A stretch of DNA of 64,000 bases, from assembly GCA_022705325.1 (NCBI GenBank), contig JAKJER010000021.1:1-64000 (forward strand). Direction: 5' to 3'. This document shows positions 25,744-33,707 of the stretch, piece by piece. The position numbers were made by a program, and so were the translations under genes. How positions within the stretch are numbered: position 1 is the stretch's first letter; each line of letters opens with the position of its first letter. The stretch comes from Planctomycetota bacterium. GTDB lineage: Bacteria > Planctomycetota > Phycisphaerae > SM23-33. The notes beneath the pieces were generated by a model. It saw only the letters and a list, made by a program, of their open reading frames with translations, made no database searches and had not been told where the DNA came from.

Positions 25744-26574
25744 TCAGCGAGTGCGAGCGCCCATGCTCTTGCCGATGAACATGCCCAGCACGCCGGCCAT
25801 CACGGTGACCAGCACGGCGCTGATGAGCACCAGGACCATGTTCTTGCGGAGTTCTTCGAGATAGGCGGGCGACTGGCCCAGCATGACCGAGAAGATCACC
25901 GCGCTGATGACGACCATGACGATCATGGCGCCGATGAGGAAGCCGCCGAACAGGCCGCTGGAGGCGTCCATCTCCTCGACCGCGCCGACGGGGACCTCGA
26001 TCACCTGGACGGGCTCTTCCGCCTGAACGGTGGCGATTTCCTCGATAGCGCCCTCGCTGGAGATCCCCGAGCCGACCGCGCCCTCGACGTCGTCGATGTG
26101 GTCCAGCACCTCGGCGCCCAGCGACGTGTCGTCGCTCTCGCGGGTGAGGTCCAGCAGGCCCGAACCGCTGCCCACGCCTTCCAGCGCCACCTGGTCATCC
26201 AGGCTGGGGGCGATCTGCGTCTTGGCCATCGGGTCGGCCGCTTCGATCTCGAGGTCTTCCTCGTCGAAGATGCTGATGCCGTCGGCCGTGATCACCGTGT
26301 CCTCCTTGCTGGAGGCGATGGTGTCGTCGCTGTCGCCCAGGGTGATGGCGCCAAGGCTGGACTGCTCGGCCGGCTGGAGGGCGATCTCCGCGTCGAACTC
26401 CCCGCCCCCGGTGTCGCCGGCCAGCTTGTCGACCTCGTCGACCTTGTACATTTTTCGCGAGCCGTCCTGGAAGACCCGCAGCTTGTCGTCGCGCACCAGC
26501 TTGCCCAGATCGGCGACCGGGATGCCGAGTTTCTGGGCCGTCTCCGCCTCGTTGTAATACATCTTCTTGGCCAT
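25744..26574 (-). CDS. Membrane protein with N-terminal MerR/excisionase-like helix-turn-helix
   Basis: 276 residues. The first 50 residues, KMYYNEAETAQKLGIPVADL...VFQDGSRKMYKVDEVDKLAG, have the winged-helix pattern of excisionase/MerR-type DNA-binding domains. Residues about 60-200 are acidic and low in structure (repeated Asp/Glu, Ser, Gly). Two transmembrane segments follow: GGFLIGAMIVMVVISAVIF near 215 and LVLISAVLVTVMAGVLGMF near 255. A DNA-binding head on an inner-membrane anchor is unusual; alternatively the domain may bind protein. ATG 26574 has AGGAG nine bases upstream; a GTG at 26592 would add six residues. It sits between the OmpA gene and a small exported protein. Confidence 0.75.
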   Translation of the reverse strand: MAKKMYYNEAETAQKLGIPVADLGKLVRDDKLRVFQDGSRKMYKVDEVDKLAGDTGGGEFDAEIALQPAEQSSLGAITLGDSDDTIASSKEDTVITADGISIFDEEDLEIEAADPMAKTQIAPSLDDQVALEGVGSGSGLLDLTRESDDTSLGAEVLDHIDDVEGAVGSGISSEGAIEEIATVQAEEPVQVIEVPVGAVEEMDASSGLFGGFLIGAMIVMVVISAVIFSVMLGQSPAYLEELRKNMVLVLISAVLVTVMAGVLGMFIGKSMGARTR

Positions 26575-26596
26575 GCGTCCAAACTCCTGCACGGGT

Positions 26597-27004
26597 TTAA
26601 GGGCTGGTGGGGGGGCCGCCGAGGGGTTTCTGTTCCGCCACCAGTTTCTTGATCTCTCGCGGGTCCGGCTCGGTGTTGTAGTTCTCCACCTGGCGGTCGA
26701 ACAGGAAGGTTCGCGCCGCCATCAGCTTCAGTTTTCGCGTGCTGGGCAGATACTGATAGAGACAAATCGTACCGCGACGCACGTCGACCAGGTACAGCCC
26801 GTACGTCTCGGGCGTGACCTGCCCGGCGATGGCGAAGACGCCTTCGGTTCCGCCGCCCGCGGTGTCCTGGGCCCGCGCGGGCGCTAACGTCAGGCCCACC
26901 TGGAGGACCAGACACACAGCAATGGCCGTCAGCAACAACACCACCGCGTGCCGGGAGGGCACACGGAAGACGCTGGGCCTGGACGCGGTTGATTCGACCT
27001 TCAT
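26597..27004 (-). CDS. Small exported protein of unknown function
   Basis: 135 residues, not recognised. The N-terminus is basic, then a hydrophobic segment (AVVLLLTAIAVCLVLQVGL) ends in APARAQ, a signal-peptidase-type site. The mature part of about 90 residues (VTPETYGLYLVDVRRGTICLYQYLP...REIKKLVAEQKPLG) is one compact domain with no motif I can name. It is the first gene of the minus-strand set with the HTH-membrane protein (22-base gap) and the OmpA lipoprotein. A good promoter stands upstream (27043-27070). The GTG just before the ATG could also serve as start. Confidence 0.72.
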   Translation of the reverse strand: MKVESTASRPSVFRVPSRHAVVLLLTAIAVCLVLQVGLTLAPARAQDTAGGGTEGVFAIAGQVTPETYGLYLVDVRRGTICLYQYLPSTRKLKLMAARTFLFDRQVENYNTEPDPREIKKLVAEQKPLGGPPTSP

Positions 27005-27042
27005 CACGTCTCTACGGTCTGCCGGAAATTCAGCAAGCGCTG

Positions 27043-27070
27043 ATTATAGATGCTGGGACGGCTCTTGCAA
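27043..27070 (-). promoter_or_regulatory. Sigma70-type promoter for the 27004-24713 gene set
   Basis: On the minus strand TTGCAA (27070-27065) and TATAAT (27048-27043) are separated by 16 bases. Transcription would begin near 27036, giving a leader of about 32 bases before the ATG at 27004. It is paired with a divergent promoter at 27118-27146. Confidence 0.65.
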
Positions 27071-27117
27071 GAGAGAAAAGGAAAATCGCGCCGCCCTCGC
27101 CGGACGGGCGATTGGCC

Positions 27118-27146
27118 TTGCCCACGCCCCCGCGCAAAGGTATAAT
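27118..27146 (+). promoter_or_regulatory. Sigma70-type promoter for the 27256 gene
   Basis: TTGCCC (27118-27123), 17-base spacer, TATAAT (27141-27146). Transcription start is expected near 27153, about 100 bases before the ATG at 27256. It is divergent from the promoter at 27043-27070. Confidence 0.65.
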
Positions 27147-27255
27147 TCCGCCCCGCATGGTCGAGGCGGCCGGCGGGCCGCCCGGCCGACCGCCCACGCA
27201 AGTCCGGGCCGGCACGGGGGCGGCATCTTCGTCGGCCCCATCGGGAGAGACACGT

Positions 27256-27942
27256 ATGCTGCGATCGAAAGGACTGTGCGCTGCTCTGGTTGTGTCGCTG
27301 TTGGCGTCGCTCGCGTTGGCCCAGGACGCCCCGGCCAAGCCCAAACGGGCCAAGGGCCAGGCCAAGGACAAGTCCGCCCTGCGGGGCGAATACGCCATTG
27401 TCGCCTCGGAATTGAAGCTCTCGGAGGAGAAGAAGGCCGAGTTCGCCAAAGCGGTCGAGGCCCTCAACACCGCCCGCTCCGAATGGGCCAAGGCCAACGC
27501 CGCCAAGCTCGAAGAACTCGCCAAGGCCCTCAAGGCCGCCAGGGACGCCAAGGACAAGGACAAGACCAAGGAGATCCAGAAGCAGTTGACCGAGTTGAAG
27601 GCCCAGCAGGAGAAGATCGCCGCCGACGCCCAGGCCAAGGTCCGCGCGGTCCTCACGCCCGAGCAGCAGACCCAGTGGGACGTGTTCAACCTCTATCGCC
27701 AGGTGCTGCGGCGATACAGCAAGGCCGAGTTGACTGACCAACAGAAAGAGAAGGCCAAGGTCCTGGCCGCAGAGGCTGCCAAGCAGCTTTCCGCCAGCAC
27801 CGACGCCAAGGCTGCCTCTGCCCTGAAGAAGGACCTGGATCAGAAGGTGGCCGCCCTGCTGACGCCCGAGCAGACGGAGAAGATGAAGGCGCCCGCGGCG
27901 AAGAAGCCGCCCAAGGGCGACAAGGCCGAGCCGAAGAAGTGA
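27256..27942 (+). CDS. Exported Lys/Ala-rich helical protein (Spy/LTXXQ-like)
   Basis: 228 residues with a signal peptide ending ASLALAQ. The rest is almost all charged helix: Lys, Ala, Glu and Gln make up most of it. Two LTPEQ elements (VLTPEQQTQW and LLTPEQTEK) and LKLSEEKKAEF, LTDQQKEKA resemble the LTXXQ repeats of Spy/CpxP-type periplasmic chaperones. Function in envelope stress is a guess from that likeness. The ribosome site is weak (GGGAGAGACA). A 47-base hairpin follows the stop. Confidence 0.72.
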   Translation: MLRSKGLCAALVVSLLASLALAQDAPAKPKRAKGQAKDKSALRGEYAIVASELKLSEEKKAEFAKAVEALNTARSEWAKANAAKLEELAKALKAARDAKDKDKTKEIQKQLTELKAQQEKIAADAQAKVRAVLTPEQQTQWDVFNLYRQVLRRYSKAELTDQQKEKAKVLAAEAAKQLSASTDAKAASALKKDLDQKVAALLTPEQTEKMKAPAAKKPPKGDKAEPKK

Positions 27943-27961
27943 CCCCGACGCGCTGCGGGCC

Positions 27962-28008
27962 AGGGATCGAGCACAGGGAAAAGCAGCAACGGGTGTGCAT
28001 TGATCCCT
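27962..28008 (+). terminator. Stem-loop after the 27256 gene
   Basis: AGGGATC (27962-27968) pairs with GATCCCT (28002-28008), and GCACA (27971-27975) pairs with TGTGC (27994-27998) after a small internal loop. A run of six T follows only at 28035-28041, so this is a stem with a detached T tract rather than a textbook intrinsic terminator. Confidence 0.4.
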
Positions 28009-28073
28009 TGACTCTGCCGCCCGGGCCTTGTACTGTTTTTTCGATCTTTGTTGCCGCGAGTGTGTAAAAGTTC

Positions 28074-28104
28074 TTGAAAAACCTACTGAGCTGTAGCATA
28101 GTAT
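28074..28104 (+). promoter_or_regulatory. Promoter of the tRNA gene
   Basis: TTGAAA (28074-28079) as -35 and CATAGT/TAGTAT (28097-28104) as -10, with a spacing of 17-19 bases. Start is expected near 28109, just before the mature 5' end of the tRNA at 28116. Confidence 0.5.
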
Positions 28105-28115
28105 GGCCTGCGTGC

Positions 28116-28188
28116 AGCGGCGTAGCTCAGTTGGTAGAGCAAGGGACTCATAAGCCCTGGGTCACTGGTTCAAGTCCAGTCGCCGCTA
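28116..28188 (+). tRNA. tRNA-Met (CAT), elongator type
   Basis: A 73-base cloverleaf. Acceptor AGCGGCG/CGCCGCT (first pair A-T), D stem GCTC/GAGC, anticodon loop CTCATAA with CAT, variable loop GGGTC, T stem ACTGG/CCAGT with loop TTCAAGT, discriminator A. CCA is not encoded. The anticodon stem AGGGA/GCCCT has an A-G mismatch next to the loop. It is not an initiator, because the first acceptor pair is matched and no GGG/CCC block adjoins the loop. A tRNA-Ile with lysidine-modified CAT cannot be excluded from sequence alone, but the T arm and variable loop resemble elongator Met. Confidence 0.88.
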
Positions 28189-28197
28189 CTAGTCCGT

Positions 28198-28225
28198 GGC
28201 CTCGATACCGGTTTGGGGCCTTTTT
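28198..28225 (+). terminator. Intrinsic terminator after tRNA-Met
   Basis: Stem GGCCTC (28198-28203) with GGGGCC (28215-28220), including one G-T pair, followed directly by TTTTT (28221-28225). It ends ten bases after the tRNA and 20 bases before the start of the small membrane peptide gene. Confidence 0.65.
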
Positions 28226-28244
28226 ACCGAGAAGGAGAATCTGC

Positions 28245-28364
28245 ATGTCGATGCTGGCCGAGTTTATGGGCATTGATTGGCTGTATTGGTGGCAGCTTCC
28301 GGCACTGGGCCTTCTGGTCGCCCTGATCATTTTCTGGCTGCAGTACCGCAAGCGTCAGATGTAG
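28245..28364 (+). CDS. 39-residue single-pass membrane peptide
   Basis: A very short gene with a strong ribosome site (AAGGAG eight bases before ATG 28245). The N-terminus is SMLAEFMGIDWLYWWQLPAL, aromatic and neutral; one membrane span (LPALGLLVALIIFWL) and a basic end (QYRKRQM) follow. The charge layout predicts the C-terminus inside. The function is unknown; peptides like this often bind larger membrane complexes. It is followed by a 16-bp perfect hairpin (28371-28405), supporting a real transcription unit. The tRNA terminator lies 20 bases upstream, so it may depend on read-through or on a promoter I cannot see. Confidence 0.65.
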   Translation: MSMLAEFMGIDWLYWWQLPALGLLVALIIFWLQYRKRQM

Positions 28365-28370
28365 TCCTCG

Positions 28371-28405
28371 CCGCCGCCGCCGGCCCGACGGGCCGGCGGC
28401 GGCGG
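28371..28405 (+). terminator. Perfect 16-bp GC hairpin
   Basis: CCGCCGCCGCCGGCCC, loop GAC, then its exact reverse complement. It begins seven bases after the stop codon of the 39-residue peptide. There is no T run (GCCCTATC follows), so termination would rest on stem strength alone, or the stem may protect the 3' end. Confidence 0.6.
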
Positions 28406-28581
28406 AGCCCTATCTGCCCGCAGCCGGACGGACGTCTTCTGTCTCCCCGCGCCTGGTGCGCTGGGGAGGTGGTACTGTGGCGGCAGGTCAGCCGCACGGG
28501 AACAAGGTCCACCCGGCGCCTAACAATGCTGCCGATCGTTCGGCAGTCTTCTTGCGCGCTCTGCGGGGAGGAAGGTCTTAC

Positions 28582-28890
28582 GTGACCCTACCGGCTAAAC
28601 AGGCCCGTACGCTGGCCCGCCTGATGCGGATACTGGGCGATCCGACGCGCCTGAGGGTCCTGCTGCTGCTGGGCCAGGGCGAGATGAACGTCGGGCAACT
28701 GGCCGTACGCCTGCGCCTCTGCCAGCCGACCGTGTCCCACCACCTGGGCCTGTTGCGCCTCGGCGACCTGGTGGGCACCCGGCGGGACGGAAAACAGGTC
28801 TACTACTACCTCCGCCCCCCCCGCCGCGGGCGGGCCTTGGCCATCTTTCAGGCGCTGCTGGCCAACCGCCAGCCGTCATCGACCGGATAA
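28582..28890 (+). CDS. ArsR-family winged-helix transcription regulator
   Basis: 102 residues from a GTG start, chosen because AGGAAGG stands eight bases upstream and the length then matches the family. Longer in-frame starts exist (from 28456) but would add an unrelated tail. The core LMRILGDPTRLRVLLLLGQGEMNVGQLAVRL...QPTVSHHLGLLRLGDLVGTRRDGKQVYYYL is a textbook ArsR helix-turn-helix and wing. The metal-binding CXC of the alpha-3 helix is absent (NVGQLA instead), so the ligand is probably not arsenite. It is followed by holA after three bases, so the two are likely co-transcribed; regulation of its own transcript is plausible but not shown. Confidence 0.88.
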   Translation: MTLPAKQARTLARLMRILGDPTRLRVLLLLGQGEMNVGQLAVRLRLCQPTVSHHLGLLRLGDLVGTRRDGKQVYYYLRPPRRGRALAIFQALLANRQPSSTG

Positions 28891-28893
28891 GCC

Positions 28894-29853
28894 ATGAGCC
28901 AGGACGCCTTCAAGCCCGTCTACGTCCTCCATGGCGATGACGCCTTCCTGCTCGACGCCTACCGCCAGGAGATCATCCATGCCGTCCTCGGCAATGCCGA
29001 CCCCCAGGTCTGCATGACCGCCTTCGACGGCGACGCCGAACTGGCCGACGTGCTCGACGAACTGCGAACGCTGCCCTTCCTGGCCCCCAGCCGGGTCGTC
29101 ATGGTCCGCGACGCCGATTCCTTCGTCTCGTCCCACCGAGAGAAGCTCGAGAACTACCTCCAGACTCCCAATCCCACCTCCTCGCTGGTGCTCCAGGTCC
29201 GCACCTGGAAGTCCAACACCCGCCTGGCCAAGCTGGTCGACCAGATCGGCCAGGTCAAGCATTGCTCGCTGACCGAGAACGCCAACCTTCAGGCCTGGCT
29301 GGCCAAGGCAGCCGCCAAACGGGGAAAGAAGATATCCCCGGCAGCGGCGGACCTGCTGGCTGCCTACGTCGGGCGAGACCTGGCCTCGCTCAGCAACGAA
29401 TTGGAGAAACTCTCCCTCTACGTCGCCGACCGCCCCACGATCGAGCCCCAGGACGTCGCCGTCCTGACCGCGCCGACCAGCCAACCGGTGGACTTCGCCC
29501 TGACCAACGCGATCGCCGCCGGCGACGTCCGGGACGCCCTCAAGGCCCTCGACGACCTCTTCCACTCCGGCGCCGGCGCCGAGTTCAAGGTTATCGGCTC
29601 CCTGGCCTACCACCTGCGAAAGGTGATGGCCGTGCAAGGCAAGGTGGCCGCCGGACAACCCCTCCCGGCTGCCCTTGGCGCCGCCCGCGTGCCCTACGCC
29701 CTGCGGAACGTCTTTTCCGGGCTCATCCAGCGACGGACGATCCCCAAGCTTCAGGACGACTTCCGCAAGCTCATCCGCGCCGATCTCTCGCTCAAGAGCG
29801 GAGGCGACAGCGCCGCCGCCCTTCAGAAGCTCGTTGTCGAACTGTGCACGTAG
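28894..29853 (+). CDS. holA: DNA polymerase III delta subunit
   Basis: 319 residues, the usual length. HolA opens the beta sliding clamp as part of the clamp loader. The N-terminus PVYVLHGDDAFLLDAYRQEI is the family start, followed by LRTLPFLAPSRVVMVRDAD, SSLVLQVRTW and the lid-domain region LAAYVGRDLASLSNELEKLSLYV, then a C-terminal helical collar (FHSGAGAEFKVIGSLAYHLRKVM). Delta has no working ATP site, as expected here. It starts three bases after the ArsR gene. Housekeeping replication gene in the cytoplasm. Confidence 0.94.
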   Translation: MSQDAFKPVYVLHGDDAFLLDAYRQEIIHAVLGNADPQVCMTAFDGDAELADVLDELRTLPFLAPSRVVMVRDADSFVSSHREKLENYLQTPNPTSSLVLQVRTWKSNTRLAKLVDQIGQVKHCSLTENANLQAWLAKAAAKRGKKISPAAADLLAAYVGRDLASLSNELEKLSLYVADRPTIEPQDVAVLTAPTSQPVDFALTNAIAAGDVRDALKALDDLFHSGAGAEFKVIGSLAYHLRKVMAVQGKVAAGQPLPAALGAARVPYALRNVFSGLIQRRTIPKLQDDFRKLIRADLSLKSGGDSAAALQKLVVELCT

Positions 29854-29908
29854 CAGCCGGCAGTCAATAGCCGGCGGATGAGTCGAACGCGGAAGACTGG
29901 AAAGGCCA

Positions 29909-31594
29909 ATGAACCGAATCGCACTGCTGAGCCTGGGCGTGCTGTCCCTCGCAGCCCTGCCCGCATCGCCCGAGTTGAAGGTCGTCAACGGAGACTTCAG
30001 CGATCTGGGCGGCATGACGCTCGGACCCGACTCCTGGTACGCCGGACGCCCCAAGGGCTGGCTCGGCTCCGAAGGCAGCGCCTATGCCGTCCGCGCCAAG
30101 GCCGGCCCGGGGTCGGCCGTCTGCAACCCCTCGACCCTCGGCCTGCTGCGGCAGAAGGTCGGGAAGCTCGACAAGGCCGCCGACGTCACGCTCCGCTTCG
30201 AAGTCTCACAGCCCTGGCGACCGGGCGTGTCGCTGCACGCGTCCATCCTCGACGCCGATCTGCTCGAACTGGCCGGCGGGACGTTCGAGCCTGGTCCGGC
30301 CCATTCGCTGACCGCCCGCAACGTCCCCGCGGGCACGGAGATCGTCATCGCCTTCAGGGCAGAGCGAGGCGTGCCCGGGCTGGACAACGTCTCGCTGTCG
30401 CTGGGCGAACCGTCCGCCCGGCCCGCCCCCGCCACGACCGGCCGCGACGAGCGCATCACCGTCGCCTGCTATTACTTCGGAAACTACCATCCGGGGGATC
30501 CGCGCAACGTCAAGGCCAAGGGGCCCGGCTGGAGCGAATGGGAGCTGGTGAAGGCTGCCCGCCCGCGATTCGGCGGGCATCGCCAGCCCAAGGTCCCGCT
30601 GTGGGGCTACTCCGACGAGAGCGATCCGAAGGTAATGGAGCAGAAGATCGCCGCCGCCGCCGACCACGGCATCGACGCGTTCATCTTCGACTGGTACTAC
30701 TACGACGACGGGCCCTTCCTCGACCGCCCGATCGATCGCGGCTTTCTCAAGGCAGGCAACAACTCGCGGCTGAAGTTCGCCTTCATGTGGGCCAATCACG
30801 ACTGGCTCGAAATCCACCCCTACAAGCGGGGCACGAAGGCCCAGGTGCTCTACCCGGGCAAGGTCACGCCGCAGACCTTCGACAAGATCTGCGACCATGT
30901 GATCGCCTCGTACTTCAAGCATCCCTCGTACTGGCGGATCGAGGGCCGACCGTACTTCTCGTTCTACGACCTGACCACGCTGCTGGAGAGCTTCGGCAGC
31001 GTGCAGGCCACGCGCGAGGCCCTCGACCGCTTCCGCGCGAAGGCAAAGGCGGGCGGGCTGGACGGCCTGCACCTCAACGCCGTCGTCTGGGGGCGGGCGA
31101 TCCTGCCCCGCGAGCGCAAGCCCGCTGATCCGGCCAAGCTGGTCAAGGACCTCGGCTTCGACTCGGTCACGTCGTACGTGTGGATCCACCACGTGCCGCT
31201 GCCCAGACTGGAGACGGACTATCAGCAGGTCCGCGACGCCTACATGAGCTACTGGAACCAGGCCGACCGCACGTTCAGCGTGCCTTACTTCCCCAACGTG
31301 ACCATGGGCTGGGACTCCAGCCCCCGCGCCTGCCAGGAGGATGAGTTCGGCAACTTCGGCTATCCGTTCACCAACACGATCTCCGGCAACACGCCCGAAC
31401 GGTTCCGGCAGGCCCTGGAGATGACGCGGCGGCGCCTCCTGGCCCGCCCTGCCGGGCCGAGAGTCTTCAACATCAACTGCTGGAACGAGTGGACCGAGGG
31501 CAGCTACCTCGAGCCCGACACGGTCACCGGCCTGAAGTACCTCCAGGCCGTCCGCGACGTGTTCGGCGACAAGGCAGCCCCGCCCGGACGTTGA
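29909..31594 (+). CDS. Secreted WbsX-like glycoside hydrolase (GH99-like) with N-terminal beta-sandwich
   Basis: 561 residues with a signal peptide (MNRIALLSLGVLSLAALPAS). Residues about 25-170 are a carbohydrate-binding-type beta-sandwich (VVNGDFSDLGG...PGLDNVSLSLG). The rest is a TIM-barrel domain of the WbsX/GH99-like group: ACYYFGNYHPGDPRN, GWSEWELVKAARPRF, ADHGIDAFIFDWYYYDDG, FAFMWANHDW, and INCWNEWTEGSYLEPD near the end. Related enzymes act on mannose- or rhamnose-containing polysaccharide, but substrates are largely untested. GGAAAGG precedes the ATG, and the gene lies 55 bases after holA. Confidence 0.83.
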   Translation: MNRIALLSLGVLSLAALPASPELKVVNGDFSDLGGMTLGPDSWYAGRPKGWLGSEGSAYAVRAKAGPGSAVCNPSTLGLLRQKVGKLDKAADVTLRFEVSQPWRPGVSLHASILDADLLELAGGTFEPGPAHSLTARNVPAGTEIVIAFRAERGVPGLDNVSLSLGEPSARPAPATTGRDERITVACYYFGNYHPGDPRNVKAKGPGWSEWELVKAARPRFGGHRQPKVPLWGYSDESDPKVMEQKIAAAADHGIDAFIFDWYYYDDGPFLDRPIDRGFLKAGNNSRLKFAFMWANHDWLEIHPYKRGTKAQVLYPGKVTPQTFDKICDHVIASYFKHPSYWRIEGRPYFSFYDLTTLLESFGSVQATREALDRFRAKAKAGGLDGLHLNAVVWGRAILPRERKPADPAKLVKDLGFDSVTSYVWIHHVPLPRLETDYQQVRDAYMSYWNQADRTFSVPYFPNVTMGWDSSPRACQEDEFGNFGYPFTNTISGNTPERFRQALEMTRRRLLARPAGPRVFNINCWNEWTEGSYLEPDTVTGLKYLQAVRDVFGDKAAPPGR

Positions 31595-31603
31595 GGAGCC
31601 CGC

Positions 31604-31879
31604 ATGCCCTGGCCGTGGATCATCGGCGGTTATGCCGCTGTCAGCCTCGTGACCTTTGCCGCGTACGGCCTGGACAAGCGCCGCGCCGTCCAGCGCCGGC
31701 GACGCATCCCCGAGCGGACGCTCCACCTGTTCGAGCTGTTGGGCGGCTGGCCCGGCGCCCTGGCCGGACAGACCCTCTTCCGCCACAAGCGCCGCAAGTT
31801 CAGCTACATGGCCGTCTTCGCCGCCATCGTCGCCCTCCACGCCGCCGCGTGGACCGCCTGGTACGTCTACCTGCGATAG
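31604..31879 (+). CDS. DUF1294 small membrane protein
   Basis: 91 residues. It matches the DUF1294 pattern: AAYGLDKRRAVQRRRRIPERTLHLFELLGGWPGALAGQTLFRHKRRKFSYM, flanked by two or three membrane helices (WIIGGYAAVSLVTFAAY, VFAAIVALHAAAWTAWYV). The function of the family is unknown; many members are fused to cold-shock domains, but this one stands alone. TTGAGGAG lies before the ATG, nine bases after the glycosidase stop, so it is probably co-transcribed with it. Confidence 0.88.
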   Translation: MPWPWIIGGYAAVSLVTFAAYGLDKRRAVQRRRRIPERTLHLFELLGGWPGALAGQTLFRHKRRKFSYMAVFAAIVALHAAAWTAWYVYLR

Positions 31880-31942
31880 ACAAGCTCCCAGTCTTCGCTG
31901 CGTTGTACTTGATACCGCACTCGTACAAGAAGGAAGAACACA

Positions 31943-33514
31943 ATGACACGCATCGCCCTGCTGCTCGCCGCCGCCCTGCTGGCCCTGCCGGCCGCCACGC
32001 CGGCCGACGTCCAACTCCCGCCCGTTATCAGCAGCCACATGGTCCTCCAGCGCGACATGAACGTGCCGATCTGGGGAACGGCCGCCCCGGGCGAGAAGAT
32101 CACCGTCACCTTCCGCACGCAGAGCAAGGAGGCCGTCGCCGACGCCCAGGGCAAGTGGCTGGTCCGCCTGGACCCGCTCCAGGCCGGCGGGCCCGATCCG
32201 CTCACCGTCGCCGGCGCCAACACCGTCAAGCTCGACGACGTCCTGGTCGGCGAGGTGTGGGTCGGCTCGGGGCAGTCGAACATGGCCGGGACCGCCGGCG
32301 GGTACGCCAAGAACGACCAGGTCCTGGCCAAGCTCGTTTCGACGTCCTACCCCAAGGTCCGCCTGATGAAGGTCGGTTACAAGACCTGGCAGGAAGCCAC
32401 CGACAAGACCTTGCCCGGCTTCTCCGCGCTGCTGGTGGCGTTCGGCCTGCCCCTGCACAAGGACATGGACGTGCCCGTCGGGCTGATGCTCGGCGCGGTG
32501 GGCGGTACGCCCTCCGGCAACTGGGTCAGCCAGGCCGCCGTCGACGCGGACCCCGCCTGCAAGCAGGCCATCGCCCAGGCCCTGAAGACCTACGACGCAG
32601 ACAAGGCCCAGAAAGACTACCAGCGCCAGCTCGATCAGTGGACCAAGGCCGTCGAGGCCTTCCGCGCCGAGAAGGCCAAGGACCCCAAGGCCAAGAACAA
32701 GCGCGAGCCCCGCAAACCTTCGCCCCCGGCCGCCCCCGGCCAGTGCACCCGCGGCAGGATGGGCAACCTGTACGACGCCCACATCCGCCCGCTGGTCCCG
32801 TTCGGGATCCGCGGCGTGTTGTGGGATCAGGGCGAGAGCGGCACCGCCGTTACCGGCATCGACCAGTACGCGCTCATGGGCGCCCTGATCTCCGGCTGGC
32901 GGAAGGACTGGGGCCAGGGCGAGTTCCCCTTCCTCTACATCCAGAAGCCCAGCGGCGGCGGCTGTGCGATGGACCCGTCCGACCCGGTCACCTGCAAGGG
33001 GGACAAGTTCGTTCCGCTGCCGGCCGCCCCGCCCGCCAGCAACGCCGGCTTCTCCCGCGAGTTGCACATCCGCATCATGAAGCACCCCAACACCGCCATG
33101 GCTATCGCCACCGACCTCGGGCCGGGCGTGCACCCCACCAACAAGTCCGGTTACGGGGCCCGCGCGGCCCGGGTGGCCGCCGGCTTCGTCTACGGCAAGA
33201 AGACCGAGTACTACGGGCCGCTGTATCAGTCGCACCAGATCGACGGCGCCAAGGTCCGCGTCCGCTTCACGCACGTGGGCGGCGGTCTGGTTGCCGCCCA
33301 TGCCGAGAAGCTTCAAGGCTTCCTGATCGCCGGCGCCGACAAGAAGTTCGTCTGGGCCGACGCCACGATTGACGGTGAGAGCGTTGTGGTTTCCAGCGAG
33401 AAAGTTCCCACCCCAGTCGCCGTCCGCTACGCGTGGGACCGCAACTCCCCCTGGGCCAATCTCTTCAACAAGGACGGCCTGCCCGCCCAAACCTTCAGGA
33501 CGGACGATTGGTGA
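31943..33514 (+). CDS. Sialate O-acetylesterase-like SGNH esterase
   Basis: 523 residues with a signal peptide (RIALLLAAALLALPAATPA). A beta-sandwich (LPPVISSHMVLQRDMNVPIWGTA) comes first, as in bacterial SASA enzymes, then the SGNH domain: VWVGSGQSNMAG with the nucleophile Ser, VLWDQGESGT, and DLGPGVHPTNKSGYG with the Asp and His. A Lys-rich insertion lies near residues 215-265. By family it removes O-acetyl groups from sialic acid or from plant or algal sugars in the periplasm. It is 63 bases after the DUF1294 gene. It complements the sulfatases and glycosidases of the window. Confidence 0.88.
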   Translation: MTRIALLLAAALLALPAATPADVQLPPVISSHMVLQRDMNVPIWGTAAPGEKITVTFRTQSKEAVADAQGKWLVRLDPLQAGGPDPLTVAGANTVKLDDVLVGEVWVGSGQSNMAGTAGGYAKNDQVLAKLVSTSYPKVRLMKVGYKTWQEATDKTLPGFSALLVAFGLPLHKDMDVPVGLMLGAVGGTPSGNWVSQAAVDADPACKQAIAQALKTYDADKAQKDYQRQLDQWTKAVEAFRAEKAKDPKAKNKREPRKPSPPAAPGQCTRGRMGNLYDAHIRPLVPFGIRGVLWDQGESGTAVTGIDQYALMGALISGWRKDWGQGEFPFLYIQKPSGGGCAMDPSDPVTCKGDKFVPLPAAPPASNAGFSRELHIRIMKHPNTAMAIATDLGPGVHPTNKSGYGARAARVAAGFVYGKKTEYYGPLYQSHQIDGAKVRVRFTHVGGGLVAAHAEKLQGFLIAGADKKFVWADATIDGESVVVSSEKVPTPVAVRYAWDRNSPWANLFNKDGLPAQTFRTDDW

Positions 33515-33707
33515 TCCGCCAGCCGGCGGGACCGACAGCCGATCCCGTCCAGGCGCGACCCGCTGCACAGCAGACGCTTGAGGAGTGCTGCCCGGATCAC
33601 TGAAGTGACCAGGCCGGTCTATGCACTGCGCGCTTGTGTCCGGCCCGACCGGAGGGTAGAAATGGAGGTTTGTCAGCAGCCCAGGCTGGGCTGTAAGGAG
33701 TGGACTC

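Noticed and set aside
28116..28188. Initiator tRNA-fMet
   Set aside because: First acceptor pair is a normal A-T and the anticodon stem lacks the three G-C pairs beside the loop that mark initiators.
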